Positions 54,844 through 63,265 of a DNA stretch of 64,000 nucleotides are shown here, piece after piece. Position 1 is the first letter of the stretch, and every line of letters starts with the position of its first letter. Under the pieces are notes generated by a model. The model was not told the origin of the DNA and did no database searches. It saw only the letters and a list, made by a program, of their open reading frames with translations. The translations under genes were made by a program, and so were the position numbers. The stretch is taken from NCBI GenBank assembly GCA_964505195.1, contig CAZDGV010000004.1, positions 1 through 64,000 of the forward strand, written 5' to 3'. Source of the stretch: CAZDGV01 sp964505195 (lineage in GTDB: Bacteria > Bacteroidota > Bacteroidia > Chitinophagales > Chitinophagaceae).

Positions 54844-55755
54844 TTATAATGTCTTGATATGATCTTCAATTCTTTGCATCATATCGGGATTGCTTCTGAA
54901 TTTCCCTTCCTTTTCAAGTCGCTGAACAGTTTGCGTAAAGCGAATAAACCATTTTTTGGCAGCCGCTTTGTCGCCCGTTCTTTCTGCCGCATCGGCCAGG
55001 CGAAGCAGGGCCTCCATATTGTTTGGCTCCAGCTCAACCACTCTGCTAAACCTTTCCACCGCTTTGGGCCATTGCGCCGAAATGAAAGCACCCATACCCA
55101 GCATATAGTGGGCGTAGGCGTTATCGGGGTTTTTGTTGGTTACCTCACGAATGAGGTTGATGCCTTTCATTGGCATTTCACCCGGATTCATCGCACCGAA
55201 AAAATAACAGCTGCCTAGTCCAACAGCAGTAGAATCATTTTCCGGATTGCTTTCATAAGCCTTTTCAAACAGCGTTCTTGCTTCCTTTGCCATCCAAACT
55301 TGCAGTGGTAATTCCTCAACACCCTGCAGTTCTGTTAACAGCAAATGGGCTGCAAAGGTGAGACTTTTCTCTGAATTTTCCAATTTAGCGGCTTCTGCCG
55401 TGTATTTGGCATAGGGCACGAATATGCCCACGCTGTCTTTCCAAAACCTGGCCAGCATATGAAAAGCATGGATTTGTTGCTGTTTTACATCGCCCCGCAC
55501 AACACTGTTTTCAAGCTCCATCACCCTTTTCAGCTGTTCCGGCTTTAATTTCTGCTTGGCAATGCCCAGCATGGTGGTAAAATCCATTGCGCCCTCTGCG
55601 TTTGCGTCGGCACTATGGTCGTGTCCGTCGTCGGGGCTATGGGTTGTTGCAGCCGTATCGGCAGGTTGTTCTTTTGTGGTGGGGCCGAATGCGTAAAGCA
55701 GAATCACTGCCAGTATCGCTGTTGAAATAAAGATAATTTGTTGCCGCTTCATCAT
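54844..55755 (-). CDS. Membrane-anchored TPR protein of the rng-HU cluster
   Basis: A 303-aa protein with an N-terminal membrane helix (QIIFISTAILAVILLYAF), then a Thr/Asp/His-rich linker (TTHSPDDGHDHSADANAEG) and TPR helices: NAYAHYMLGMGAFISAQWPKAVERFSRVVELEPNNMEALLRLADAAERTGDKAAAKKWFIRF. The TPR part would be periplasmic if the helix is uncleaved. It sits between the HU/IHF gene and the COX24-like gene, an arrangement I recognise from other Bacteroidota; its role is unknown. Confidence 0.87.
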   Translation of the reverse strand: MMKRQQIIFISTAILAVILLYAFGPTTKEQPADTAATTHSPDDGHDHSADANAEGAMDFTTMLGIAKQKLKPEQLKRVMELENSVVRGDVKQQQIHAFHMLARFWKDSVGIFVPYAKYTAEAAKLENSEKSLTFAAHLLLTELQGVEELPLQVWMAKEARTLFEKAYESNPENDSTAVGLGSCYFFGAMNPGEMPMKGINLIREVTNKNPDNAYAHYMLGMGAFISAQWPKAVERFSRVVELEPNNMEALLRLADAAERTGDKAAAKKWFIRFTQTVQRLEKEGKFRSNPDMMQRIEDHIKTL

Positions 55756-55829
55756 AAGGGGGCAAAGCTACGCGGAAACAAGCGTTCGGCGCTCGTAAAA
55801 AGGTAAAGAAAATCCTAAAAGGAAGGGGC

Positions 55830-56120
55830 TTATCCGCCGTTGTGCTTGTTCTTCACTTCTGCAACAAACTCTTTTGCAGGTTTGAAGGCAGGGATAAAAT
55901 GTTCTGGAATGTGTACAGCGGTGTTACGCTTGATGTTACGGCCAATTTTGGCAGCACGCTTCTTGGTAATGAAGCTGCCGAAACCACGGATATAAATGTT
56001 TTGGCCGCCAGCGAGCGAATCCTTGACTTCTTTAAACATGGTTTCCAAAGTAACCAGCACATCCACTTTGGGGATACCGGTTTTTTCTGAAATTTGATGT
56101 ACTAAATCAGCCTTTCTCAT
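55830..56120 (-). CDS. HU/IHF family DNA-binding protein (divergent paralogue)
   Basis: A 96-aa HU-fold protein: MRKADLVHQISEKTGIPKVDVLVTLETMFKEVKDSLAGGQNIYIRGFGSFITKKRAAKIGRNIKRNTAVHIPEHFIPAFKPAKEFV. The arm has RNIKRNTAVHIPEHFIPAFKP, the IHF/HU form typical of Bacteroidota, distinct from the RNPQTG form of the gene at 12779. A possible -7 TAGCTTTA lies on the minus strand at 56199-56206. It diverges from mutY. Confidence 0.95.
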   Translation of the reverse strand: MRKADLVHQISEKTGIPKVDVLVTLETMFKEVKDSLAGGQNIYIRGFGSFITKKRAAKIGRNIKRNTAVHIPEHFIPAFKPAKEFVAEVKNKHNGG

Positions 56121-56313
56121 GAGGGTTTTAAGAATTTATGACCAGCTCAGCAGCGAAAAAATAGCGACTGAAGGTCTGTTTTTGATCAGTTTCCGGAATA
56201 AAGCTAAGGGATTATTAAACAAAAAACAAGAAAATTTTATTGCAACTTGTTGAAAATGAGAGCTAATATACACGCCATTCTATTTAAATTTACCCTTTAA
56301 AAACTTAAACAAA

Positions 56314-57423
56314 ATGCATCTCATTCCGCCTGTCCGCCTACGCTATTTCAGGCAAAAACTGTTACAGTGGCACGAGCGGGATAACAAAAGGCAGATGCCC
56401 TGGAAGGGCGAGAAGGATGTTTACAAGATTTGGCTGAGCGAAATTATTTTACAGCAAACAAGGGTTGAGCAGGGGAAGGATTATTACCTGAAATTTATCA
56501 CACAATTCCCTGCCATTCAACAACTTGCAAAAGCACCTTTGGAACGGGTGTATAAACTTTGGGAAGGTTTGGGCTATTACAACCGATGTAAAAACCTGCA
56601 TCATACCGCACAAACAGTTGCGCGCGAAATGGGCGGGAAATTCCCGGATACTTATGAAGGGTTGCTTGGCCTAAAGGGGGTAGGTCCCTATACGGCTGCT
56701 GCCATTGCCTCTTTTGCTTACAACCTGCCCCATGCGGTGGTAGATGGAAATGTTTACCGACTACTCAGCCGTTTTTTTGGCATTGCCGAGCCCACCGACA
56801 GCAAGCAGGGACAGGCGTTGTTTCATGCCTTGGCACAGGATTGCCTGCATCCTCAAAATGCGGCTTTGTACAATCAGGCGATCATGGATTTGGGTGCAAC
56901 AGTTTGTAAACCTGATCTGCCACAATGCAATGTTTGCCCGCTTCGGCGCAAGTGCGTTGCTTACGAGCAGGATTTGGTTTCCGAATTACCTTACCGCACC
57001 AAGCAAATACAAAAGCGCGACCGATGGTTTGTATTTTTTTCATTGCATCATAACAATCAGATGGCGGTTAGAAAAAGAGAGGGCAAAGACATCTGGTATC
57101 ATTTAAATGAACTTCCTCACTACGAGGCCGGTTCGCAAAAAGATTGGGAGCAGTTTATAAACCAGGAATACAAAAGCTGGATATCATCCCATTATGGCAC
57201 AATTCATAGCGGCTTATCCGTTTCTGCTGCTTATCGTCAACCGCTTACACACCAGCATATTCATGCCGTATTTATACAGTTAAATCTAAAGCAACCGCTG
57301 CCCCACCTTCGGAAAAACTGGCAATGGGTAAACCCTGCAGCACGCTCCCGTCTTGCTTTTCCGAAAATCATCAATCAGTTTCTCACCAGTAAAGAAATGA
57401 TGAATAAGCCGGCGGATGGTTGA
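56314..57423 (+). CDS. mutY: A/G-specific adenine glycosylase
   Basis: A 369-aa enzyme removing adenine mispaired with 8-oxoguanine. It begins RYFRQKLLQWHERDNKRQMPWKG. The segment VYKIWLSEIILQQTRVEQGKDYY has the catalytic Glu. The HhH is LKGVGPYTAAAIASFAYNLPHAVVDGNVYRLLSRFF with the conserved Asp. The 4Fe-4S ligands are CKPDLPQCNVCPLRRKC. The C-terminal NUDIX-like domain, about 240-360, reads 8-oxoG. It is first in the mutY-ssb-gldE-gldD order characteristic of the phylum. TAAATTTA at 56285-56292 is a weak -7. Confidence 0.97.
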   Translation: MHLIPPVRLRYFRQKLLQWHERDNKRQMPWKGEKDVYKIWLSEIILQQTRVEQGKDYYLKFITQFPAIQQLAKAPLERVYKLWEGLGYYNRCKNLHHTAQTVAREMGGKFPDTYEGLLGLKGVGPYTAAAIASFAYNLPHAVVDGNVYRLLSRFFGIAEPTDSKQGQALFHALAQDCLHPQNAALYNQAIMDLGATVCKPDLPQCNVCPLRRKCVAYEQDLVSELPYRTKQIQKRDRWFVFFSLHHNNQMAVRKREGKDIWYHLNELPHYEAGSQKDWEQFINQEYKSWISSHYGTIHSGLSVSAAYRQPLTHQHIHAVFIQLNLKQPLPHLRKNWQWVNPAARSRLAFPKIINQFLTSKEMMNKPADG

Positions 57424-57446
57424 TGGATGGCTGAAATAATTGTAAT

Positions 57447-57478
57447 TTTAAAGAGATGCTTTTCGGCATCTTTAAAAT
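57447..57478 (+). terminator. Hairpin between mutY and ssb
   Basis: TTTTAAAGA-GATGC and GGCATC-TTTAAAA pair with a 2-nt bulge around TTTTC. It is A/T-rich at its base and 8-10 nt before the ssb ATG. It could be a weak terminator of mutY or an attenuating leader hairpin of ssb. Confidence 0.5.
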
Positions 57479-57487
57479 CATACCATT

Positions 57488-57919
57488 ATGAGAGGCCTAA
57501 ACAGAGTGATGCTGATCGGCAACCTGGGCAAGGATCCCGATGTTCAAACGCTGGAAGGAAATATCCCGGTAGCTAAATTTCCACTGGCTACTACCGAAGC
57601 ATTTAAAGACCGTAGCGGTAAACAGGTATCGCAAACGGAGTGGCATACGGTGGTGTTGTGGCGCGGACTGGCCGAACTTGCCCAAAAATATCTGCATAAG
57701 GGTAGTTTGGTTTACATAGAAGGCCGATTGAAAACAAGAAACTGGGAAGACAAAGAAGGGCATAAAAAATATGTTACCGAGGTTATTGGAGATAACCTGA
57801 TTATGCTCGATAAAAAAATGGAAGGCGCCAAAACGCAAGATGCACCCGACAACTTAACAGGCTTTCATGGCGATGATCTTCCGCCCCTTGGTGAACCCTC
57901 CTCTGATCTTCCTTTCTAA
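57488..57919 (+). CDS. ssb: Single-stranded DNA-binding protein
   Basis: A 143-aa OB-fold protein: MRGLNRVMLIGNLGKDPDVQTLEGNIPVAKFPLATTEAFKDRSGKQVSQTEWHTVVLWRGLAELAQKYLHKGSLVYIEGRLKTRNWEDKEGHKKYVTEVIGDNLIML. A short linker follows, and the acidic tip SSDLPF recruits partner proteins in the usual way. It protects single-stranded DNA in replication and repair. Confidence 0.97.
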   Translation: MRGLNRVMLIGNLGKDPDVQTLEGNIPVAKFPLATTEAFKDRSGKQVSQTEWHTVVLWRGLAELAQKYLHKGSLVYIEGRLKTRNWEDKEGHKKYVTEVIGDNLIMLDKKMEGAKTQDAPDNLTGFHGDDLPPLGEPSSDLPF

Positions 57920-57937
57920 TACAAACTGCGGAGTTAA

Positions 57938-57945
57938 TACCTTTG
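57938..57945 (+). promoter_or_regulatory. gldE: -7 element (TACCTTTG) of gldE
   Basis: TACCTTTG fits TAnnTTTG; the TTG at 57943 lies inside it, so the coding start is better placed at ATG 57973. A TTTC at 57913-57916 lies 21 bp upstream as a weak -33. Confidence 0.55.
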
Positions 57946-57972
57946 CAGCAACCTCTACATAGCGTTATAACT

Positions 57973-59355
57973 ATGTTGGTTACTATTTACGATTCAAAAC
58001 CTCTTGCATTGGATTACCTTTCGGAAAGCATTCAACCTATTCTGGCTGTCAATCAGTTTCTGCTGAACATTAACGGACAGGGATTCACTTTCTTGTTTAT
58101 CTTTTTTTTAGGGCTGATATTTTTATCCTTTGTGGTAAGCGGCGCTGAAGTGGCTTTTTTCTCACTGCAGCATAAAGACCTCAACATGCTTAAAACGAGA
58201 AACGATGCTGCTGCGAAAAGAATTGTATCCCTGCTTGAGGAACCCAAGGTACTGATGGGCAGTTTGCTCACTGCCAATACTGCCTTTAACATGGCCATCG
58301 TGCTCATTGCCAGTTTTCTTATGGATGAGTTGATGCACTTTAATCATCAATTGTTTTTGGTTGGCTTGCTGATAAAAGTGATTGTGATTGCTTCCCTTTT
58401 ATTGCTTTTTTGTGAAGTGCTGCCCAAAGCATGGGCTACGCAAAACAATATTCTCTTTGCCTATTTCGCCAGCTGGTGGATAGATTCCGTGGTGTATCCT
58501 TTTTTCAAAAGTATCGGTCGCACTTTGATTGCATATTCCGATGCAGTTGAAAAAAGATTAACCCGTTATCCGCAAACTTCTACCCGCTCCGATGAACTTG
58601 ATTATGCCATTGACCTGATGAGTGAAGAGGAAGCAACGCCTGCTGAAAAACAGATTCTCAAAGGCATTCAAAAGTTTACGAATATTACCGTGCGGCAGAT
58701 CATGAAATCCAGATTGGATGTAAGTGGTTTGGAAGCTGCTCTGAATTTTCGTCAGGTAGTTAACCGCGTGGAAGACTTGCATTACAGTCGCCTTCCCGTG
58801 TACCGCAATAACCTCGATGAAGTGATCGGTATATTATATACCAAAGATCTGCTTCCTTTTTTGCAGGAAGATGATCATTTCGATTGGCATCGTTTGATGC
58901 GTACGCCCTATTTTGTTCCTGAGCAGAAACTCATCAACGATTTGCTCAGCGAGTTTCAGCAAAAGAAAACCCATATGGCAGTGGTAGTAGATGAATTTGG
59001 CGGAACCAGTGGCATTGTTACAATGGAAGATATTCTGGAAGAAATTATCGGCGAGATCAAAGATGAATTTGATGAAGATGAATCCGTCAATAAAAAAATG
59101 GATGAATACAATTTCATCTTCGAAGGCCGTACCATGATTCACGATGTTTGTAAAATGATGAACTTGCCTGCAGAAACCTTCGAGTCGGTACGCGGTGAAA
59201 GCGAGTCGCTTGCAGGATTGGTTCTGGAGCTGGCAGAGCGATTGCCCGAAGTGAATGAGGTGATTGCCAGCGGCGATTTTGAATTCACCATACTGGAAAC
59301 CCGAAAAAACCGTTTGGAAAAAATTAAGGTTACGATTAAACCGGTCAATCTCTAA
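57973..59355 (+). CDS. gldE: Gliding motility-associated protein GldE (CNNM/CorC family)
   Basis: A 460-aa membrane protein. An N-terminal CNNM-type region has several helices (FLFIFFLGLIFLSFVVSGAEVAFFSL, about 35-60). A CBS pair follows (NITVRQIMKSRLDVSGLEAAL and HYSRLPVYRNNLDEVIGILYTKDLL, with MAVVVDEFGGTSGIVTMEDILEEIIGEI). A CorC_HlyC domain ends it. In the ssb-gldE-gldD order it is GldE; it supports GldD in gliding or type IX secretion-linked motility in flavobacteria. Motility in this organism is not proved by the genes alone. Confidence 0.92.
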   Translation: MLVTIYDSKPLALDYLSESIQPILAVNQFLLNINGQGFTFLFIFFLGLIFLSFVVSGAEVAFFSLQHKDLNMLKTRNDAAAKRIVSLLEEPKVLMGSLLTANTAFNMAIVLIASFLMDELMHFNHQLFLVGLLIKVIVIASLLLLFCEVLPKAWATQNNILFAYFASWWIDSVVYPFFKSIGRTLIAYSDAVEKRLTRYPQTSTRSDELDYAIDLMSEEEATPAEKQILKGIQKFTNITVRQIMKSRLDVSGLEAALNFRQVVNRVEDLHYSRLPVYRNNLDEVIGILYTKDLLPFLQEDDHFDWHRLMRTPYFVPEQKLINDLLSEFQQKKTHMAVVVDEFGGTSGIVTMEDILEEIIGEIKDEFDEDESVNKKMDEYNFIFEGRTMIHDVCKMMNLPAETFESVRGESESLAGLVLELAERLPEVNEVIASGDFEFTILETRKNRLEKIKVTIKPVNL

Positions 59356-59358
59356 AAA

Positions 59359-59946
59359 ATGCAGCGCACCCTATTTTCTTTACTGATCATTTGCCTCTTC
59401 GCTGCATGTGAGCAGGTGCCCAATCCGCGACCCAAGGGTTATTTCAAAATTGATTTTCCCGAGCATACTTATCGGGTGTTCGACAGCACAGGCTATCCTT
59501 ATCAATTTGAATATCCGCAATATGCACGGGTGGTTAAGGATTCTGTTTTTTTCGACGATGCGCCTGAGAATCCTTACTGGATCAATGTGGACTTCCCTGA
59601 TTATAAGGCCAGGCTACACATAAGTTATAAGCAAATTGGCACAAAGCAACAGCTTGAAAGACTTGTGGAAGATGCGTTTAAACTCACCTCCAAGCACACG
59701 CTTAAAGCCAGCTCTATTGAAGAGGAGCAAGTTCGTCTATCACCCAACGTGCAGGGATTTGTTTTTCATGTGGGTGGTAATGCGGCAACCGGCAAGCAGT
59801 TTTTTCTTACCGATTCGGTGAAGCATTTTCTGCGCGGCGCATTGTATTTTGATGTTGCTCCGAATGCCGATTCGCTTTTACCCGTAAGTGAATTTTTGTA
59901 TCGTGATATAGAGCATTTAATGAAAACCTTGCGGTGGAAGAACTAA
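59359..59946 (+). CDS. gldD: Gliding motility lipoprotein GldD
   Basis: A 195-aa lipoprotein. MQRTLFSLLIICLFAACEQVPNPRPKGYFKIDFPEHTYRVFDSTGYPYQFEYPQYA matches GldD: lipobox AAC, then PRPKGYFKIDFPE. It starts 3 nt after the gldE stop codon, so the two genes are coupled. GldD is required for gliding in Flavobacterium; its biochemical role is not known. Confidence 0.95.
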   Translation: MQRTLFSLLIICLFAACEQVPNPRPKGYFKIDFPEHTYRVFDSTGYPYQFEYPQYARVVKDSVFFDDAPENPYWINVDFPDYKARLHISYKQIGTKQQLERLVEDAFKLTSKHTLKASSIEEEQVRLSPNVQGFVFHVGGNAATGKQFFLTDSVKHFLRGALYFDVAPNADSLLPVSEFLYRDIEHLMKTLRWKN

Positions 59947-59978
59947 TTGGTATAAACTGTTTTCCAAACTGAAACAAT

Positions 59979-60569
59979 ATGATTGTAATTGACAATATCA
60001 TTATCAGCGATGAAGTAATAGAAGAGCAGTTTGTGTGCGATTTGAACAAGTGCAAAGGTGGCTGCTGTGTGGATGGTGATGCCGGCGCCCCATTAACGGA
60101 TGCGGAGTTGGATGAAGTGCTCGCTGCATACGATCAGGTTAAGCACATGCTTACACCGCAAGGCATTGAAGCCATTGAAAAGCAGGGGAAATACCTGTTT
60201 GATAAATCTTTTGGTTGGGTAACACCTACCATCAACCATTCTATGTGTGCCTATGGCATAAAAGATGAGAAGGGTATCGTGAAATGTGCATTTGAAGAGG
60301 CATATAATCAAGGTTTGATTAAATGGAAAAAGCCCGTTTCCTGTCACCTGTTTCCCATCAAAATCAAAAAAAGTAAATATTCGCAACAGGAATATGTAAA
60401 CTACGAGCCGCGCGAAACCCTTTGTGCGCCCGCCTGTGCCCTTGGTAAAAAAGCGAAGGTGCCGGTATATGTCTTTTTAAAAGATGCGCTGATTCGCAAA
60501 TACGGCGAGGAAGTGTATTCCTTAATTTGTGACATTGCAGAGCGTTATTATGCCGACAAAAAGAAATAG
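59979..60569 (+). CDS. DUF3109 family protein
   Basis: A 196-aa protein opening MIVIDNIIISDEVIEEQFVCDLNKCKGGCCVDGDAGAPLTDAELDEV. The cysteine-rich CDLNKCKGGCCVDGD, a second Cys in HSMCAYGI, and CHLFPIK and CAPACALG suggest a metal or iron-sulfur site, as in the DUF3109/YkgJ-like group. The function is unknown. Confidence 0.93.
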   Translation: MIVIDNIIISDEVIEEQFVCDLNKCKGGCCVDGDAGAPLTDAELDEVLAAYDQVKHMLTPQGIEAIEKQGKYLFDKSFGWVTPTINHSMCAYGIKDEKGIVKCAFEEAYNQGLIKWKKPVSCHLFPIKIKKSKYSQQEYVNYEPRETLCAPACALGKKAKVPVYVFLKDALIRKYGEEVYSLICDIAERYYADKKK

Positions 60570-60574
60570 CATCG

Positions 60575-60582
60575 TACATTTG
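60575..60582 (+). promoter_or_regulatory. -7 element (TACATTTG) before the LutB-like gene
   Basis: TACATTTG fits TAnnTTTG and its last base is 5 nt before the ATG at 60588. The mRNA would start at or next to the start codon, a third near-leaderless case in the window. Confidence 0.5.
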
Positions 60583-60587
60583 AAACC

Positions 60588-61958
60588 ATGAGTGTATCCG
60601 CATCCACATTCAAAGCAAAGAGTGCCGTAAAAGCTGCCGACCTTGAGCATCGGCGAAAAATCAATTTCAATATTGGTAAGTATAACAGCAAAGTTGCGGA
60701 AGGCAAAGAACAGTTTACCCAGCTGATGCCTGCAAGAGAGCGGGCAAAAAATATCCGCTGGCGTGCCATCGAAACACTCGATCAGCAATTAGAAACTTTT
60801 GAGCTGCAGTTTACACGTAATGGTGGTAAGGTTATATGGGCTGAAAATGCACAGCAGGCCTGCGATGAAATATTGAAGATTTGTCGCGCCAAACAATGCA
60901 AAACGCTTGTGAAGAGCAAAAGCATGGTTACGGAAGAGATTCACCTGAACGATTTTATGCAGCAGCATGGCATTGAAAGTGTGGAAACAGATTTGGGTGA
61001 ATACATTCAGCAGCTCGATGGGGAGCCGCCCTATCATATTGTTACCCCCGCCATGCATAAAAGCAAGGAAGACGTGGCCAAGCTTTTTGCTGAAAAGCTG
61101 GGCACTGATCCGCATGCCACTCCTGAGCAACTTACTTTAACGGCGCGTGCTATTTTAAGAGAAAAATATGTTCAGGCTGAAGTGGGTGTTACTGGCGCCA
61201 ACTTTATTTTGGCCGACGTGGGAGGTATCGCCATTACAGAAAACGAGGGTAATGCCCGACTTAGCTGCGCATTTCCTAAAACACATATTGTGGTGGTAGG
61301 CATAGAAAAAATGCTGCCTTCTATACAAGACCTTTCTTTATTCTGGCCTTTACTTGCTACCTATGGTACCGGACAGCAAGTAACGGTTTACAACAGCATT
61401 GTTACCGGACCGCGTAAGAGCAGTGAACATGATGGTCCGGAAGAAATGTATGTGATATTACTCGACAATGGTCGCACCAATGTACTGGCGAATCCCGCCG
61501 CGCGCGAAAGCTTGTATTGCATTCGTTGCGGCGCCTGTCTTAATGCATGTCCGGTTTACAAAAATGTTGGCGGACACAGCTACGGCACTACTTACAGTGG
61601 CCCGATAGGTAGTGTGATTACTCCGCATTTGAAAGATTTGGATGAATACAAACATCTTAGTCATGCTTCATCCCTTTGCGGTAACTGTACCGAAGTGTGT
61701 CCGGTCCGCATCAATTTACATACGCTCCTTCTTGAAAACAGAATGGAGGCAGTAGCTGCCGGTCATGCAAGTATTCCTGAAAAAGCTGCCTGGATGTTAT
61801 GGAAGCAGGCAGTGCTACGCCGCCCTTTGTTGAATATTGGCGGTGGCGCTCTCAAAAATAAAGTGGTGAACAAGCTCTTTACTGCCTGGGTGCAACACCG
61901 GGGCGAACTTCATTTTCCGGAAAAGAATTTCAATCAGCTCTGGAAAGAGCGGCGCTGA
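60588..61958 (+). CDS. LutB-like lactate utilisation iron-sulfur protein
   Basis: A 456-aa protein. An N-terminal LUD domain (KTLVKSKSMVTEEIHLNDFMQQHGIESVETDLGEYIQQLDGEPPYHIVTPAMHKSKEDV) is followed by a double 4Fe-4S ferredoxin segment: C311-IR-C314-GA-C317-LNA-C321-P and C364-GN-C367-TEV-C371-P. This is the LutB/LldF arrangement, used with LutA and LutC to oxidise L-lactate to pyruvate. Neither lutA nor lutC is next to it here, so the pathway assignment rests on the family alone. Confidence 0.93.
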   Translation: MSVSASTFKAKSAVKAADLEHRRKINFNIGKYNSKVAEGKEQFTQLMPARERAKNIRWRAIETLDQQLETFELQFTRNGGKVIWAENAQQACDEILKICRAKQCKTLVKSKSMVTEEIHLNDFMQQHGIESVETDLGEYIQQLDGEPPYHIVTPAMHKSKEDVAKLFAEKLGTDPHATPEQLTLTARAILREKYVQAEVGVTGANFILADVGGIAITENEGNARLSCAFPKTHIVVVGIEKMLPSIQDLSLFWPLLATYGTGQQVTVYNSIVTGPRKSSEHDGPEEMYVILLDNGRTNVLANPAARESLYCIRCGACLNACPVYKNVGGHSYGTTYSGPIGSVITPHLKDLDEYKHLSHASSLCGNCTEVCPVRINLHTLLLENRMEAVAAGHASIPEKAAWMLWKQAVLRRPLLNIGGGALKNKVVNKLFTAWVQHRGELHFPEKNFNQLWKERR

Positions 61959-61960
61959 GC

Positions 61961-63265
61961 ATGCTGCTTTACGCGGAACATATTACAGCCCGACTGCAAT
62001 ATATCGTTGCTTATTTGGAGCAACATCTTTTTGAAACACCTCTTGCAATTACACAGGATGCAGAAAGTTTTCTGCAGTACAAGGGTCCCAAGATCAATTA
62101 CAGTAAGAAAAAGATTTGCAAGAACGAATGGTTTTTACAACCTGCCGGACTGCTGGAACAAGAAGGAATTGTAAACCTTGTTCCAACGGTAGATGAATAT
62201 TTACAGCGCATTGTTTTGTTTCCGCAGCAGCAATCCGATCACCCCTTCGATATTTTTTCAGCGCTGTTTTATGTGCTGAGTCGATATGAAGAATATTTGC
62301 CTCATACCAAAGATGCATATGGTAGGTTTAGTCATGAGGATTCCCTGGCATGGAAGCATCGTTTTTTAAATATCCCGCTGGCAGATCAATGGATGGCTGA
62401 TTTTAAAACAGCTTTACAACAGCGCTTCCCCGACATAAAGTTTAGCAATCCTTGTTTTTCTTTTAGGCCCACATACGATATTGATATTGCCTGGAGTTAT
62501 TTGCATAAAGGGTTTATACGCAATATGGGCGGTATGCTAAGAGACTTTGCTCGTTTTGATTTAGTTGCCGTTTCAGAAAGAATTGCTGTGCTTTTGCGCA
62601 AGCAATCTGATCCTTTTGATGTGTATGATTGGCTCGAAAACGAGCATCGTACAAGAAAACTTCGGCCGATTTATTTTTTTCTGCTTTCTAAGCTGCAGCA
62701 TCCGCTTGATAAAAATATTCCTCCTCATCAGAAAGCGCTCCAGCTGCTTGTGCAGCAAATTGGAAAAAGCAATCAAATCGGCTTGCACCCCTCTATGCAC
62801 AGCAATGAAAACAATCAAGCTTTGATGCAGGAAGTTGAAATGTTTAAACAGATTTCAGGTAGTTTACCTCTTTACAGCAGACAGCATTATCTATATTTTT
62901 CTTTGCCACATACCTATCAAAAGCTGTTGGCAGCAGGCATACGTGAAGAATACAGCATGGGTTACGGAACAGTAAACGGATTTAGGGCATCTACCAGTAA
63001 ATCTTTTTATTGGTACGATTTGCAAAATGAAACTGCTACTAATTTACTGGTTCATCCCATGGCATTTATGGATGCCAACGCATTCTACGAAAGTAAAAGC
63101 ACTGCGGAAGCAGCATTACAGGAATTAAAGGAATTGTATGTATCGGTGAAAGCAGTGAATGGAAATTTGATCACGGTGTTTCATAATCATATTCTTGGAA
63201 GCGCTTCTGCGTTCCGCGGCTGGTGGAATATGTATCTTTCTTTTTTAGATTATGTGTCTGAATAG
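61961..63265 (+). CDS. Polysaccharide deacetylase-like protein
   Basis: A 434-aa protein. The N-terminal region (about 1-150) is a family-specific extension (DSVEEYL-type helices, DIFSALFYVLSRYEEYLP). The middle has a NodB-like strand FRPTYDIDIAWSYLHKG, where the Asp residues fit the metal site, and IGLHPSMHSNENN, resembling the H-xxx-H motif. The C-terminal LITVFHNHILGSASAFRGW closes the barrel. Bacteroidota members often work on cell-surface glycans; the substrate is unknown. It starts 2 nt after the LutB-like stop and its end overlaps the convergent EamA gene by 16 nt. Confidence 0.82.
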   Translation: MLLYAEHITARLQYIVAYLEQHLFETPLAITQDAESFLQYKGPKINYSKKKICKNEWFLQPAGLLEQEGIVNLVPTVDEYLQRIVLFPQQQSDHPFDIFSALFYVLSRYEEYLPHTKDAYGRFSHEDSLAWKHRFLNIPLADQWMADFKTALQQRFPDIKFSNPCFSFRPTYDIDIAWSYLHKGFIRNMGGMLRDFARFDLVAVSERIAVLLRKQSDPFDVYDWLENEHRTRKLRPIYFFLLSKLQHPLDKNIPPHQKALQLLVQQIGKSNQIGLHPSMHSNENNQALMQEVEMFKQISGSLPLYSRQHYLYFSLPHTYQKLLAAGIREEYSMGYGTVNGFRASTSKSFYWYDLQNETATNLLVHPMAFMDANAFYESKSTAEAALQELKELYVSVKAVNGNLITVFHNHILGSASAFRGWWNMYLSFLDYVSE

